Of a stretch of DNA of 64,000 bases, positions 8,370-18,800 are shown in pieces. Both the position numbers and the translations under genes were made by a program. The notes under the pieces are model-generated. The model saw nothing but the letters and a program-made list of their open reading frames with translations, was not told where the DNA came from and searched no databases. The stretch's first letter is position 1. The number at the start of each line of letters is the position of its first letter. The DNA is from Colwellia psychrerythraea 34H (GTDB taxonomy: Bacteria > Pseudomonadota > Gammaproteobacteria > Enterobacterales > Alteromonadaceae): positions 1,860,001-1,924,000 of the forward strand of contig NC_003910.7 of assembly GCF_000012325.1 (NCBI RefSeq), written 5' to 3'.

Positions 8370-8762
8370 ATGATAAAAATAGAAAATGTTACTGATAAAA
8401 TGGCAATTACGCTATCAATTGCTTGCGCTATTCATTGTTTAGCTTTGCCTTTACTATTGCTATTACTGCCAAGTTTTATGGTATTACAACTCAACAATGA
8501 AGCGTTTCATACTTGGATGGTAATAATTGTTCTTCCGACAAGTGTTTACGCACTATTTATGGGGTGTAAGCAGCATAAACGTTATAGATTACTATTTATT
8601 GGCTTTTTGGGATTAATTTTATTAGTTCTCGCAGTATGGATAGGTAACGAATTTTGGGAAAAGGCACTTACCCTAGTGGGATCGACGGTTATTGCAGGCG
8701 GTCATTATTGGAATTACCGCTTGTGTCAGCAACACACCCTTTGTCACCGCTGTGAAGATTAA
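8370..8762 (+). CDS. MerC-domain inner-membrane protein
   Basis: Protein of 130 residues with about four transmembrane helices. The first helix contains CAIHC, the paired cysteine motif of the MerC family; the C-terminus is Cys/His rich (LCQQHTLCHRC). MerC proteins were described as mercuric-ion importers, but chromosomal members often lie in zinc-responsive loci. There are no mer genes here and the gene ends the zinc cluster, so transport of zinc or a related metal is the better guess. It starts 52 bases after the DUF2796 gene, with an unremarkable spacer. Confidence 0.8.
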   Translation: MIKIENVTDKMAITLSIACAIHCLALPLLLLLLPSFMVLQLNNEAFHTWMVIIVLPTSVYALFMGCKQHKRYRLLFIGFLGLILLVLAVWIGNEFWEKALTLVGSTVIAGGHYWNYRLCQQHTLCHRCED

Positions 8763-8978
8763 ATAATATAAACTAAATTTTTCATCGTGATGGTCAGAAT
8801 TTAGAGCAACATAGTGCTAATTTTACCCCTTTCAATTCCCATAATTTAAAGCACAAGTCTAGATAAGCGGTGAATGAGAATAAATATGATAGGGATGAGT
8901 CGGGTTGTTTGAGTGTTCAGGGGACATAACAATCAATACATAGTAGGCAGGGTCTAGTCGAGCTTGAAGAAATGAATT

Positions 8979-9761
8979 TTATATTGAGGTAAGGTTGAAT
9001 ACCTTAAAGAAGTTCTCTTGGTAAGCTCGAGATAACCTTAGTTCAGTTCCTGATCTTAGCTGTAAGGTATGATCACCTTTGCTAATGGGAGTCACTTGAA
9101 TAACTTCATTAATATTGATCACGTGCGAACGGTGTATGCGTACAAAAATAGTGGGGTCTAACTGACTCTGTACGCCAGTTAATGTTTGTCTGGCAATAAA
9201 TGCCGTTCTTTCAAGGCAAATTTTTACATAGTTACCCGAAGATTCAATCCATTGAACTTCATCTGCTTTCGCTACTTCAATTGAGCCTTCAGCTTTAAAT
9301 AGTAAAGTTTTTGGGTAGTGCTGGTCTGTTCGGTAATCTTGCACAAGCTTTGGAATATCAAATTTTTGTGTTGTTCCAGAAAATTCACGAAAGCGATTAA
9401 GTGTTTTAGCTAACCTAGCTTTGTCATAGGGTTTAAGGAGATAGTCAACCGCATTTAACTCAAATGCACTTATCGCATATTCATTAAAACCAGTCACAAA
9501 TACAATGGAAACTTCTTTGTTAAACTCTAAATTACTGGCGACAGAAATGCCATCCAGTTTGGGCATTTGAATATCTAAAAAGACCAATGATGGGGTAAAC
9601 TTATCAATGCACTCTAGTGCTTCCACGCCATTTCTTGCTTCTGCAACGACGTCAAAATCACTGTGTTCTTTTAGAAAGTGAATAAGCTTTTGACGTGCAG
9701 CAGGTTCATCATCTACAACAAGTACCTTGTACGAGCTAGAGACTTGAGCGAGTTCTGACAT
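8979..9761 (-). CDS. LytTR-family response regulator
   Basis: Transcription factor of 260 residues. An N-terminal receiver (about residues 10-125) has the acidic VVDDEP start, the phospho-acceptor in LVFLDIQMP and the conserved lysine in LLKPYD. The C-terminal LytTR DNA-binding domain has VQWIESSGNYVKI and FVRIHRSHVIN. It is preceded by the LytS-type kinase gene 105 bases upstream on the same strand, which is its likely partner. The target is unknown; the divergent acyltransferase is the obvious candidate. Confidence 0.9.
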   Translation of the reverse strand: MSELAQVSSSYKVLVVDDEPAARQKLIHFLKEHSDFDVVAEARNGVEALECIDKFTPSLVFLDIQMPKLDGISVASNLEFNKEVSIVFVTGFNEYAISAFELNAVDYLLKPYDKARLAKTLNRFREFSGTTQKFDIPKLVQDYRTDQHYPKTLLFKAEGSIEVAKADEVQWIESSGNYVKICLERTAFIARQTLTGVQSQLDPTIFVRIHRSHVININEVIQVTPISKGDHTLQLRSGTELRLSRAYQENFFKVFNLTSI

Positions 9762-9865
9762 GTTATTAACCTATAAAAAGAGTAGGGCATTTATATCCTA
9801 TCCTAACAAAGACAATTACTTTTAGCAGTGTTTTTAATATGCCTGTTAGATAAGCTATGTCGGGT

Positions 9866-10951
9866 TTATTGCATAGGTAAAGTCAGTGTTAATATAATGG
9901 AGTTGTTACCTTGTTGAACAAGTGAAACGTTTGCCGAATCACCATATAACAGTTCGAGTCTTTCTTTGGTATTTTGTAAACCAATACCAAAAGAAGGTTG
10001 TTGGTTTTCATATTCGAGTAATGGATTCATAATAGTAATACAAAGCATCCCATCTTCACTATAGGCTTTAAGGTGAACTCCGCCCATATCATCAGAAGGC
10101 TCAATACCATATTTCACGGCATTTTCGAGTAATGGCTGTAGTAACATTGCAGGGATCAAAACGGATTCTACTTGTGGTTCAATTTCTATTTTTGTAGATA
10201 ATCTATCACCAAAGCGTAACTGAGCTATTTCTAAAAATGAAGTCATAGCCTGTAACTCTTCATTAAAGGTTACCCAAGGCTTTTGTTCTGCAGCTAATGA
10301 ATAACGCAGTAGATTTCCTAAACGCATAATAATTGAATCGGCTTTATCAACATCTTGATACATAGTGCTAGAAATAAGATTCAAGGTGTTAAACAAAAAA
10401 TGAGGCTGTAATTGATTCCTTAAAACAGCTATTTGTGCGGTGAGTAATTGCTCGTTGAGTTTTGCAGCGTGAATTTGTTCTTTTTGGTATGTTTCAAAAT
10501 AAACTTTAGTGTAAGCGCCGAATACGATGGCACAATAGAAGCCTATCGTTTTAGGGTATTCATAGATATACCTTGTAAGTAAATCACCGTTATCCCAAAG
10601 CCTACCCTCAATTAATAAATAGGCTAAATGCCTTGTTCCGATCATTAGTGAGATAAAAAGGAAGGTAAATGGGATATACAAAATCGCCACTTTTAGCATT
10701 GATTTATATCTATGCGTTTCATCTAGTGACCACTTTTTACAGCAAAAAATAATGATTGGACAAACTAGGCCATAACAATAAACAGCGCTGTACTCTAAAA
10801 GCCAAGGTTCCCATGATAGCGACTCTTTACGATCGGCTATTGCGGTTTGTGTGATAAAAAAAGCGACGATAGAAAGTGAAACAAGCCCTATCAGAATCTG
10901 CTTAGCGGTAATGGTGGAATAAAAATGTAGCAGAGCTTTCAGAGTTTGCAT
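9866..10951 (-). CDS. LytS/YehU-type sensor histidine kinase
   Basis: Inner-membrane kinase of 361 residues. Four or more hydrophobic segments occupy the first ~160 residues, then a short coiled region, then the His_kinase (PF06580) signature LRNQLQPHFLFNTLN with the phosphorylated His, and an HATPase_c domain with the N-box LLQPLLENAVKYG and a GIGLQN glycine motif. No GAF or 5TM-5TMR domain is evident. It is upstream of and co-oriented with the LytTR regulator and divergent from the acyltransferase gene. Confidence 0.88.
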   Translation of the reverse strand: MQTLKALLHFYSTITAKQILIGLVSLSIVAFFITQTAIADRKESLSWEPWLLEYSAVYCYGLVCPIIIFCCKKWSLDETHRYKSMLKVAILYIPFTFLFISLMIGTRHLAYLLIEGRLWDNGDLLTRYIYEYPKTIGFYCAIVFGAYTKVYFETYQKEQIHAAKLNEQLLTAQIAVLRNQLQPHFLFNTLNLISSTMYQDVDKADSIIMRLGNLLRYSLAAEQKPWVTFNEELQAMTSFLEIAQLRFGDRLSTKIEIEPQVESVLIPAMLLQPLLENAVKYGIEPSDDMGGVHLKAYSEDGMLCITIMNPLLEYENQQPSFGIGLQNTKERLELLYGDSANVSLVQQGNNSIILTLTLPMQ

Positions 10952-11113
10952 ATTTTACAATGACTCGGCTGAGTAGTTAATTAAAATAATACACCATTTA
11001 TTAATGGCATGTTTCCTTGTTAACACGTCCAAAGACCCACTTGTCCCTTAGTCATTTATTTTTTAGCTCTGTTTTTCTATTCTCAGCATAAATGAGCAGA
11101 GGATAAAATCAAA

Positions 11114-12352
11114 ATGACAACACAAGTACTAAATAAACACCTGGAAAATAATCTCGGAAGCCGACTGTATTTTTTAGATTGGATCAGAATACTAGCCTTC
11201 GCATTTTTGGTTTTCTATCACAGCGCATTAATGTTTGTTGATTGGGGTTTTCATATTGAAAGTGGCTATAACAGCACTTTTTTGAAAACTATCATGATAC
11301 TTAGCTCTAAATGGCGACTTGATATTCTGTTTCTTGTTTCAGGTGTGGCAATCAGTTATATGATAACTAAAATGCCACTTAAGTCTTTTACCTGGCAAAG
11401 AATTGTTAAGTTATATCTACCACTTCTCTTTGCTATTGCTATTGTTGTAGCCCCACAATCGTATTATGAAGCGATTCAAAAAGGTGTTTTTGAGGGAAAC
11501 TTCTGGCAGTTTTGGAGTTCACATTATTTTACCTTCGCATGGGATAAGCGTATGAACGCTCCATTTCCAACGTATAATCACATGTGGTATGTGTTGTACT
11601 TGTTCCACTATACCGTTTTGTTGTTACCTCTTTGTGCCTTTATTAATAGTGAAAAAGGTATAGTAATACTGCAAAAAATTGAAAAATTCCTTACCAAAAG
11701 TTCGCGTATTATCTGGTTACCACTAACCATTTATTTTGTTATTTTCTTCGCCTTCAATAACCATGAAGTCACTCATACTTTCTACGATGATTGGTATGGG
11801 CACGCAATCTTTCTTTTTGCCGTGCTCATGGGATTAATTTTTGTCCGAATGCCGAAAATATGGCTATCTTTTCAAGAGAATCGTTTTATATCTTTAGCAA
11901 TAGGCCTAGCGAGTTATTCTGTTTTATTAACACTCTTCCTTTTACCTAATGAGATGTTTCCATTCGATACTGGTTTAGTTTGGGGGATAGTTGAAATATT
12001 AGTTAAATGGTCTTGGATAGCGTTAATTATTGGTTTTGCTAGAAAGTACCTGAACTATACCAATAGCTCCCTTAAGTATTGTAATAGCATTGTTTATCCA
12101 TTTTTTATTTTGCATCAAACCGTCATCATTATTTTTGGTTTCTACGTGATCGATTGGGGCATGTCTGGAACTCTTGAGTTTTTGACCATAGTGGTGGGTA
12201 CCTTTGTTATTTGCGCCTTACTCTATGAGCTACTTATTAAAAGGGTCAATATTTTAAGGTTATTATTTGGTATGTCATGGCAGAATAAAGAATCAATAGT
12301 TGATGATTTTTGCTCTAAATCGATTGTTATAAACAATGACAAAATAAGCTAA
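11114..12352 (+). CDS. Acyltransferase family 3 membrane protein
   Basis: Integral membrane protein of 412 residues with about ten hydrophobic segments. The N-terminus has the family-3 acyltransferase hallmark DWIRILAFAFLVFYHS with the catalytic-type His, and a later FLVSGVAISYM segment. Members (OpgC, OafA, NolX types) transfer acetyl or succinyl groups to glycans, lipids or peptides. The substrate cannot be read from the sequence. It is transcribed divergently from the LytS/LytTR pair across 162 bases. Confidence 0.82.
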   Translation: MTTQVLNKHLENNLGSRLYFLDWIRILAFAFLVFYHSALMFVDWGFHIESGYNSTFLKTIMILSSKWRLDILFLVSGVAISYMITKMPLKSFTWQRIVKLYLPLLFAIAIVVAPQSYYEAIQKGVFEGNFWQFWSSHYFTFAWDKRMNAPFPTYNHMWYVLYLFHYTVLLLPLCAFINSEKGIVILQKIEKFLTKSSRIIWLPLTIYFVIFFAFNNHEVTHTFYDDWYGHAIFLFAVLMGLIFVRMPKIWLSFQENRFISLAIGLASYSVLLTLFLLPNEMFPFDTGLVWGIVEILVKWSWIALIIGFARKYLNYTNSSLKYCNSIVYPFFILHQTVIIIFGFYVIDWGMSGTLEFLTIVVGTFVICALLYELLIKRVNILRLLFGMSWQNKESIVDDFCSKSIVINNDKIS

Positions 12353-12572
12353 GTCGAGAGCCATATAGGGAATAATGCTAACGTTATAAGGTCGCTTGGA
12401 GATTATTCACCCTGTCATCCAAATACAATGCTTTGATGACAGTATAAATAAAAAGCCCCTTGCAGGATTGATAATATATTTTCAATACCTTAGTCATTGA
12501 GCTGCTCAAGTTAAGTAATATGTGCGTATCACTTTTGAATCAAGTAGGTGCTTAGGCAACTATAATATCAAT

Positions 12573-12585
12573 GGTAACGGGTATA
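12573..12585 (-). repeat. Isolated 13-base match to the end of repeat copy B
   Basis: The 13 bases are an exact reverse complement of the left terminus of the 263-bp element at 51785. No matching second end or interior similarity was found nearby, so it may be a solo end, another repeat family with the same terminus, or chance. Confidence 0.3.
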
Positions 12586-12634
12586 TAACTCACAGATAGT
12601 CCAAATTTAATCATTAACTCTTTAAGGTATTGTC

Positions 12635-13354
12635 ATGCTAATACAATTTAAAAAGGTGAGAAATGCGCTTATTAGAGATGGTAAGTTTGGTAAGTATTGT
12701 CTTTATGCCATTGGTGAGATTTTTTTAGTCGTTACTGGAATTCTCATTGCCCTTCAGGTTAATAATTATGATTTAGCACAGCAAAAAAAAGCAATCGAAC
12801 ATCACTATTTGTTAACTATTAAACTCCAATTATCCGCAGATAAAGAAAAACTTTCAGCAGAAATATATGGTATGAATGAGCGAATAGATGATTATCTAGT
12901 TGGGATGAAATTAATCAATGAAAATGATCAGGAAAATCTTGAGGTCCTAGCAAGTAAAGTTATTCGCTTGCTCGAATATGGAGATTTTAGGCGACAAAGC
13001 AGTGTCTTTCAAACGTTAGTTTATAGTGGTGAAATCAAATACGTTAATAGCAAAGAAATCATTGAAAATCTGCAAGAAATTGAACGTACTTATGAAATTA
13101 CAGAACGACTTGAAAATACTCAGGCTAATCTTGTGATGATTCATGCAGCACCAGCAGTTAATAAGAGTATGGATTTTGAATCTGGAAAGATAATCGCCCC
13201 AGATGTAGTGTTTACCACGATGTTCAAAAATAATTTCTCTATTGCTATTCGCCTGGCGCAAGAGAAAAAAAGTGAATTTGAGCATGCGTTATCAGTGATT
13301 GATAACACCATTAAAATGATTGATTCACAAATAAATAAAAATGAGCATAATTAA
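12635..13354 (+). CDS. DUF6090-like single-pass membrane protein
   Basis: Protein of 239 residues starting at ATG 12635 with AAGGT seven bases upstream. A short basic N-terminus leads to one transmembrane helix within YAIGEIFLVVTGILIALQVNN (about residues 25-47), the recognisable block of this family, followed by an alpha-helical, probably coiled domain of about 190 residues. The family has no known function. It lies 282 bp after the acyltransferase gene on the same strand, with no obvious terminator between them. Confidence 0.7.
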   Translation: MLIQFKKVRNALIRDGKFGKYCLYAIGEIFLVVTGILIALQVNNYDLAQQKKAIEHHYLLTIKLQLSADKEKLSAEIYGMNERIDDYLVGMKLINENDQENLEVLASKVIRLLEYGDFRRQSSVFQTLVYSGEIKYVNSKEIIENLQEIERTYEITERLENTQANLVMIHAAPAVNKSMDFESGKIIAPDVVFTTMFKNNFSIAIRLAQEKKSEFEHALSVIDNTIKMIDSQINKNEHN

Positions 13355-13745
13355 CTTCTGAGCTATTCGGAGGTGGTTACTTTTATATCATTTAGTTATA
13401 ATTTTCAACGTGATGGTTCGATATCAACGGCGTAAAAGATGTTAAATTTAGCAGTATTTTACATGGGACTCATACCTTAATTGATTAACCCTAAAGCAAT
13501 TATTTACCAGTAAACCTTGTATTCACTATTTTTATCCTCATTTTCAAAGTATCTAATGTATTTAGTTTTATCCGCAATAATATTTTGTAGTACGGTTTTT
13601 GTGCTAGTTCAACTTGGTCAATATTCAGTTCTATTGTTAGAACTCAGTTAGACAATGAAAAGTAAAAGATTGGATAAAACTTATTTTAGTTTCGTTATTG
13701 CTTTAAATGGCAGCGAGCTTAATCGATTTAATCTAGGTTATAAAT
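13355..13745. other. Intergenic region before ribA
   Basis: 391 AT-rich bases with no credible gene. I looked for an FMN riboswitch-like conserved core ahead of ribA and did not find one. Confidence 0.4.
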
Positions 13746-14360
13746 ATGACGTTAAATGAAAGCATACCCGCAATAAGAGCACGGGTAAAGTTAAGTATAA
13801 AAGAAGATATTCCGGCAGAAATCATCAGTTTTACTGGTCTTGTTGATGATAAAGAACATATTGCCATAGTATTTAAAAGCGCAGACAAACAGCAGAAATC
13901 TCCTTTAGTAAGAGTTCATTCTGAATGTTTGACGGGCGATCTATTCCATTCTTCTCGATGTGATTGCGGTGAACAGTTAGACGAATCAATCAACATAATG
14001 AAAGATAATGGCGGGATAATTTTATACCTGAGACAAGAAGGGAGAGGCATAGGTTTATATAACAAACTAGATGCATATCTTTTTCAAGAGCAGGGGATTG
14101 ATACTTATGAGGCGAATAGAAAACTAGGCTTCAATGACGATGATAGAAACTATGATGACGCAATAAATATGCTCAAAGCACTGAATGTTTCGAGTCTACA
14201 TCTATTAACGAATAATCCATTAAAGATAGACGCTATTGGCAAAGAAATATTGATTGAGTCGATTCAAAATACCAAAACTTATTTAAAAAAAGATAATAAA
14301 AATTATCTTTTAGCTAAATATGAATTATCAGATCATCAATTAGAATCGTCATTAATTTAA
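13746..14360 (+). CDS. ribA: GTP cyclohydrolase II (stand-alone RibA)
   Basis: Catalyses the first step of riboflavin synthesis, GTP to 2,5-diamino-6-ribosylamino-pyrimidinone phosphate, formate and pyrophosphate. The protein has 204 residues, the usual size for an unfused RibA. Zinc ligands are visible as Cys61, Cys72 and Cys74 in SECLTGDLFHSSRCDCG; the LRQEGRGIGL loop and LLTNNP motif are present. It is monocistronic: large gaps separate it from its neighbours, and no other rib gene is near, so it may be a second copy. Confidence 0.93.
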   Translation: MTLNESIPAIRARVKLSIKEDIPAEIISFTGLVDDKEHIAIVFKSADKQQKSPLVRVHSECLTGDLFHSSRCDCGEQLDESINIMKDNGGIILYLRQEGRGIGLYNKLDAYLFQEQGIDTYEANRKLGFNDDDRNYDDAINMLKALNVSSLHLLTNNPLKIDAIGKEILIESIQNTKTYLKKDNKNYLLAKYELSDHQLESSLI

Positions 14361-14623
14361 GGGGTTATCAAAGGTTAAGTTGTACCTATTAGAGTAGAGG
14401 TCTACTAAAATTATTTTTGGTGATGGATAAATAGTAAATTTACCTACTGGAACCCCTTCGGATGCGAATGTATTGGTGTTATTTACTGCTTTATTGGCAG
14501 ATAACTAGTTTTAATTTTCAGTCATTGAGCCAAACCAATACGGCAAAAGAGTTTGGGGATTAAAAGCGGAAGAGGATGATGTTTAGTCAGATGTCAGTTT
14601 TTGTTATCCAAAGAATTTCAATG

Positions 14624-17600
14624 CTAAATATTTTTAAGGCTTTGCGCATATTGATTAAGCGATTGCTTCGATAATTGAGCTAAATCTTTAATCATAAGTA
14701 ACTGTGAAGAGGTCAGTTTATTATCTTCAGTGTTGATTTCAAGTGTGTGACAAAGTTGGTATAACCGAACCAAACCTAAACCGATGGCAGCGCCTTTAAG
14801 TTTATGTAATTTTGCGTGTTGATCAATGGCCGATAAACTTGAAAAATTACTATATTCGTTATCTATTTGTTGACAAAATAACCGAGTAAGTTGTATTACT
14901 TTATCACTGCCCAAGTACTCAATATCTTGGTTGGGAATATCGGCATCAAATAATAAAAATTCACTAAGCTCCTGACTTTCAACTAGAGAGTCCTTATTCG
15001 TTGAAGCAATGACTACGGCTTCAGGCATTTCAACTTTTAGTTCAAGACAAGGTTCCGTTTCTTGCTCAGCCCCACCTTCGACTTCCTGATTAACGAATCC
15101 TCTAACATTAAACATTACTTTGGCAATACTTGGTTTTAATTTTTTCATTTGCACGGGTTTGGCAACAAAACCATCAAAGCCTGACTTTATAAATTTAGCT
15201 ATATCTTCATTAAAAACATGAGCTGACACTGCAATAGTTTTGAAAGGAGTCTGCTTTTCTTTCGCAATAACCTTGAGTTGTTGAGATAAAGTCACGCCAT
15301 CAATATCAGGTAGATTGATATCGAGTAAGGCTAAATCAAATCGATTGTTGTGCATACATTTCAGCGCGCTAGCACCATCTTTGGCGGCTGTTACTTTATG
15401 ACCCAGTTTTTCAACCAAGGCACAGGCGACATCAAGGTTTATTTCATTATCCTCGACAATAAGCACCTGATAATATTGAGATAACGCTTGTGGTGGCAAA
15501 AATAGTACTTGCTGTGCGCTAATCGCTTCTGCTGAAGCTCGAGCTAATGGAATCGTAAAGGCAAAACAACTGCCACGATTTTCTTCACTTTCAAGAGATA
15601 AAGTGCCTTGCATTGCACTGACAAGTCGCTGGCATATTGCTAGACCCAAGCCTGTGCCGACAGCACTTTGAAGATTATCTACCTGAGTAAACGCCTGAAA
15701 AACGTCAGCTTGCTTGTCTTTAGCAATACCGCAGCCGGTATCAGTCACTGAAAATGTTACCTCTGAATCTCCAGAACTACTTTCATCATTAACGCCTATT
15801 GATAAAACAATACTGCCCCGTTGAGTAAACTTAATGGCATTGTTAATCAAGTTTATTAATATTTGTCGTAACTTACCTAAATCAGCAACGCGCCAGTTTT
15901 CAATATTTCCTTTTTTTTCAAAGTGCAGCTGCAATGATTTATTCTGCGCTCTTGCTCGCATTAAATGCACGACATCTTCCCCTAGCTTGCCTAAATCAAT
16001 GGCACGGTAAGAAAGCGCTATATGGCCTGCTTCAATTTTTGAATAATCAAGAATATCATTCAGAATATCTAATAAACTTTCGCCTGAATATAAAATAGTT
16101 TGAGCATACTTTTGCTGCTCTGACGTGAGCTTGGTATCGGTTAACAACTCTAATGTGCCGATCATGCCATTCATTGGCGTACGTATTTCATGACTCATGC
16201 TCGCTAAAAATACCGATTTAGCTCTATTAGCTTCGTCTGCTTGCTGCTTTGCTAAGGCGTGCGCTTTAGATTCACTGTTTAGCTTCTCATTGGTAAACCT
16301 TAACTCTTGCGTTCTAATATTTATCAATTGCTCAAGGTTTTCTTTATGCAAACGTAATTCTTGCTCTGTTTGAAGCTGCTCATACTCAAGCTGTTGCTTT
16401 TTAATCGCATGCTCTCGAAAAACATCGAGCGCTTCAGCTAAATGTTTTAACTCTTCATCATTTGATGACTCGACCGTAATCTCTAAATCACCAGCGGCTA
16501 ATCTTTCTATTGCGTCGGTATGCTTTTGCAGCTTAAAAACAATACCTTGATAAACCACCTTCCACATCACAAAGACAATGACAATAAGGGATAATAAGGT
16601 GGTAATTAAAAATACGTTCTGGGACCAAGAAACCAATTTTTGATGTTGTTGACTGGTTTTTTTGGCTAACTCACCTTGCTTTTCAACCAGTGACAATATT
16701 CCTTGGTTTAATTGCGTTAATTGATTAGAAATATGTTGGTGAAGTAAGCTTTGTTTTTGATCCAATTCAATGGCTCTTTGTTGATTATCAAGCAAGTTAT
16801 CAAATAAATTAAGCTTAATAAGTGCGATATTGGCCAAGTTAGCTCTGTAGGGATCAGTAATTGAATCCACTAAGTTTGATATCAGCAACACTAGTCTGTT
16901 TTTATTGTGGGTTAGCTCATTAAGCGGCTGGTACTGTTGTGTGGTAATAACCAAGTTAGCAATTTGCTCTAACTCCAAAGCATTTCGCTCTAACGCGGCC
17001 ATTTTATCAAGTAAATTAAGGTCTTCATCAATGATTAAATCAATATCTTGTTTTGCTTGTAGCAGATTACTTTTCTGCTCAATTAAATCATAAAGCCCTG
17101 ATAAACGAACTAACGCAAAGGTACTCGCATTAGCTACCTGTGATTGAGATAAAACAGAAATCTCATGAACCGATGCTTTCACCACAGTAAAGGCTTGATC
17201 ACGTTGTTGTTGATTGGTGATTTTATTTTTGGCATAGAGATCAAGTTGCTCAATGCCTTGGTTAATATCTTTCTTTAAACTAATTAACGAAGGTAAATTT
17301 TTCTTGTTGAGATTGAGTAACTCAAGAGCAATAAATTTATCTTCAACCGCCAAATGTAGCAATGTTAATGTCTGACTGATTTCCTGACGCTGTTCTTCAT
17401 CGGTGACATTTTTTAATAACGTCGTCTTATGGGTGATTTGCAAACTAAGGTTCGCTAATTCTCTTGCACTTGAAAGGGTAGGTAAGGTTTGTTGAGTAAT
17501 AATATCACCAGTGCTGGCAATAAGGCTGAGACCATTCCAAGCGACAATACTCACAAACAGCAGTAAACCCGCAACAAAGCTAAAGGCAAATAATAGTTTG

Positions 17601-17626
17601 TTACCTATACTTCGACGAAAGTGCAA
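14624..17626 (-). CDS. torS: TorS-type hybrid sensor histidine kinase
   Basis: Inner-membrane sensor of 1000 residues that, with TorT, detects TMAO and phosphorylates TorR. Order: transmembrane helix (~10-32), periplasmic helical sensor region, second transmembrane helix (~335-357), HAMP (~360-410), coiled coil, HisKA with [15 protein letters not shown] (His near 477), HATPase_c with DTGCGI and GTGLGLAI, receiver beginning [11 protein letters not shown] (~720; Asp in LLDINLPD near 769), and a C-terminal Hpt domain with HKLKGAA (~940). This tripartite phosphorelay and its position divergent from torT match TorS. Confidence 0.92.
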   Translation of the reverse strand: MHFRRSIGNKLLFAFSFVAGLLLFVSIVAWNGLSLIASTGDIITQQTLPTLSSARELANLSLQITHKTTLLKNVTDEEQRQEISQTLTLLHLAVEDKFIALELLNLNKKNLPSLISLKKDINQGIEQLDLYAKNKITNQQQRDQAFTVVKASVHEISVLSQSQVANASTFALVRLSGLYDLIEQKSNLLQAKQDIDLIIDEDLNLLDKMAALERNALELEQIANLVITTQQYQPLNELTHNKNRLVLLISNLVDSITDPYRANLANIALIKLNLFDNLLDNQQRAIELDQKQSLLHQHISNQLTQLNQGILSLVEKQGELAKKTSQQHQKLVSWSQNVFLITTLLSLIVIVFVMWKVVYQGIVFKLQKHTDAIERLAAGDLEITVESSNDEELKHLAEALDVFREHAIKKQQLEYEQLQTEQELRLHKENLEQLINIRTQELRFTNEKLNSESKAHALAKQQADEANRAKSVFLASMSHEIRTPMNGMIGTLELLTDTKLTSEQQKYAQTILYSGESLLDILNDILDYSKIEAGHIALSYRAIDLGKLGEDVVHLMRARAQNKSLQLHFEKKGNIENWRVADLGKLRQILINLINNAIKFTQRGSIVLSIGVNDESSSGDSEVTFSVTDTGCGIAKDKQADVFQAFTQVDNLQSAVGTGLGLAICQRLVSAMQGTLSLESEENRGSCFAFTIPLARASAEAISAQQVLFLPPQALSQYYQVLIVEDNEINLDVACALVEKLGHKVTAAKDGASALKCMHNNRFDLALLDINLPDIDGVTLSQQLKVIAKEKQTPFKTIAVSAHVFNEDIAKFIKSGFDGFVAKPVQMKKLKPSIAKVMFNVRGFVNQEVEGGAEQETEPCLELKVEMPEAVVIASTNKDSLVESQELSEFLLFDADIPNQDIEYLGSDKVIQLTRLFCQQIDNEYSNFSSLSAIDQHAKLHKLKGAAIGLGLVRLYQLCHTLEINTEDNKLTSSQLLMIKDLAQLSKQSLNQYAQSLKNI

Positions 17627-17678
17627 TGTAATATCCTCTTTTACACGGCCCGTGTATTAATTTTAAATAGAGTTTTTT

Positions 17679-18749
17679 GTGAAAATACTTTTAGTGCTAC
17701 TACTCAACATTGTTTATTGTTTGTTTTTCTTATCAACAGCAGTCGCAGCTAATCAAGACCAGTTAAATAACAATCGTGCAACGAGTACAATAGCAGTAAG
17801 CGAGCTATCAACAAGTAAAGTATCCACAGGAAAAATTAAATTATGTGCGGTCTACCCTCATCTAAAAGATTCTTATTGGCTTAGCATCAATTTTGGCATG
17901 ACTGAACAGGCAAAACAAAGATCAATTGAATTAAAAGTCCTAGATGCCGGAGGCTACCAGAATAAGGATGAACAGTTAAGACAAATTGAACAATGTATTC
18001 ATTGGCAAGCAAGCGCAATATTAGTAGGCTCGGTTAATTTTGAGGCATTAAATCAAAAACTTGCACAAGTTAACAAGCATACGCCAGTTTTTGCCTTAGT
18101 AAATGAAATAGCCACGAACAATATTAGTGGCAGAACGGGTGTCTCTTGGTATCAAATGGGTTATCAGTTGGGAGAATATCTGGTTAAGCACCATCAAAAT
18201 AATTTCAATACTACACCAGCAACACTTGCTTGGTTTCCTGGCCCTAAAAGGGGAGGGGGCAGTTTACAATCTACCAAAGGTTTACAAGCCGCACTTGTGA
18301 ATAGTCCTATTGAAATAATCGCTATCGAGCACGGCTTAAATGAGAAGATAACTCAGTTTTCTTTGCTCAAAGACACCTTGAAAAAATATAATAACATCGA
18401 TTATTTAGCGGGCAATGCTGTGATGGCTGAAATGGCAATAAATGAGGTCGGAAGGTTACCTAAAGAACAACAACCTGAGATCCTAAGTCATTACCTTAGC
18501 CATGGCGTTTATCGTGGTATTAAGCGTCATAAAATATTAATGGCCAATTCAGATCAAATGGTACTGCAAGGTAAAATGGCCATTAACCAAGCCGTTGATT
18601 ACCTAAAAATAGGGAAGGTGAAAACTTTGCAGGCACCTACAATTATCACGATAGATCAAGCGACTATAAAAAAACTAAAGACTGAATTGTCATTGTCACC
18701 AAGTAACTTTAAGCCTATTTATAGTATTAAAGCTACTGAAGTAAAATAA
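17679..18749 (+). CDS. torT: TorT periplasmic TMAO-binding protein
   Basis: Periplasmic binding protein of 356 residues in the LacI/ribose-binding fold, partner of TorS. A GTG start gives an N-terminal signal peptide ending near VAAN. The body shows the sugar-binding-protein pattern: LKDSYWLSINFGMTEQAK, QIEQCIHWQASAILVGSVN, and TLAWFPGPKRGGGS. The gene is divergent from torS across 52 bases and convergent with torR. Confidence 0.88.
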   Translation: MKILLVLLLNIVYCLFFLSTAVAANQDQLNNNRATSTIAVSELSTSKVSTGKIKLCAVYPHLKDSYWLSINFGMTEQAKQRSIELKVLDAGGYQNKDEQLRQIEQCIHWQASAILVGSVNFEALNQKLAQVNKHTPVFALVNEIATNNISGRTGVSWYQMGYQLGEYLVKHHQNNFNTTPATLAWFPGPKRGGGSLQSTKGLQAALVNSPIEIIAIEHGLNEKITQFSLLKDTLKKYNNIDYLAGNAVMAEMAINEVGRLPKEQQPEILSHYLSHGVYRGIKRHKILMANSDQMVLQGKMAINQAVDYLKIGKVKTLQAPTIITIDQATIKKLKTELSLSPSNFKPIYSIKATEVK

Positions 18750-18800
18750 GCGCTAGTAGTATTTAAGCTTGATCATTGATGACATCAATTATTTGTTAAG

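Noticed and set aside
8370..8762. Mercury resistance gene
   Set aside because: The MerC motif is real, but there is no merR, merT, merP or merA; context points to zinc.
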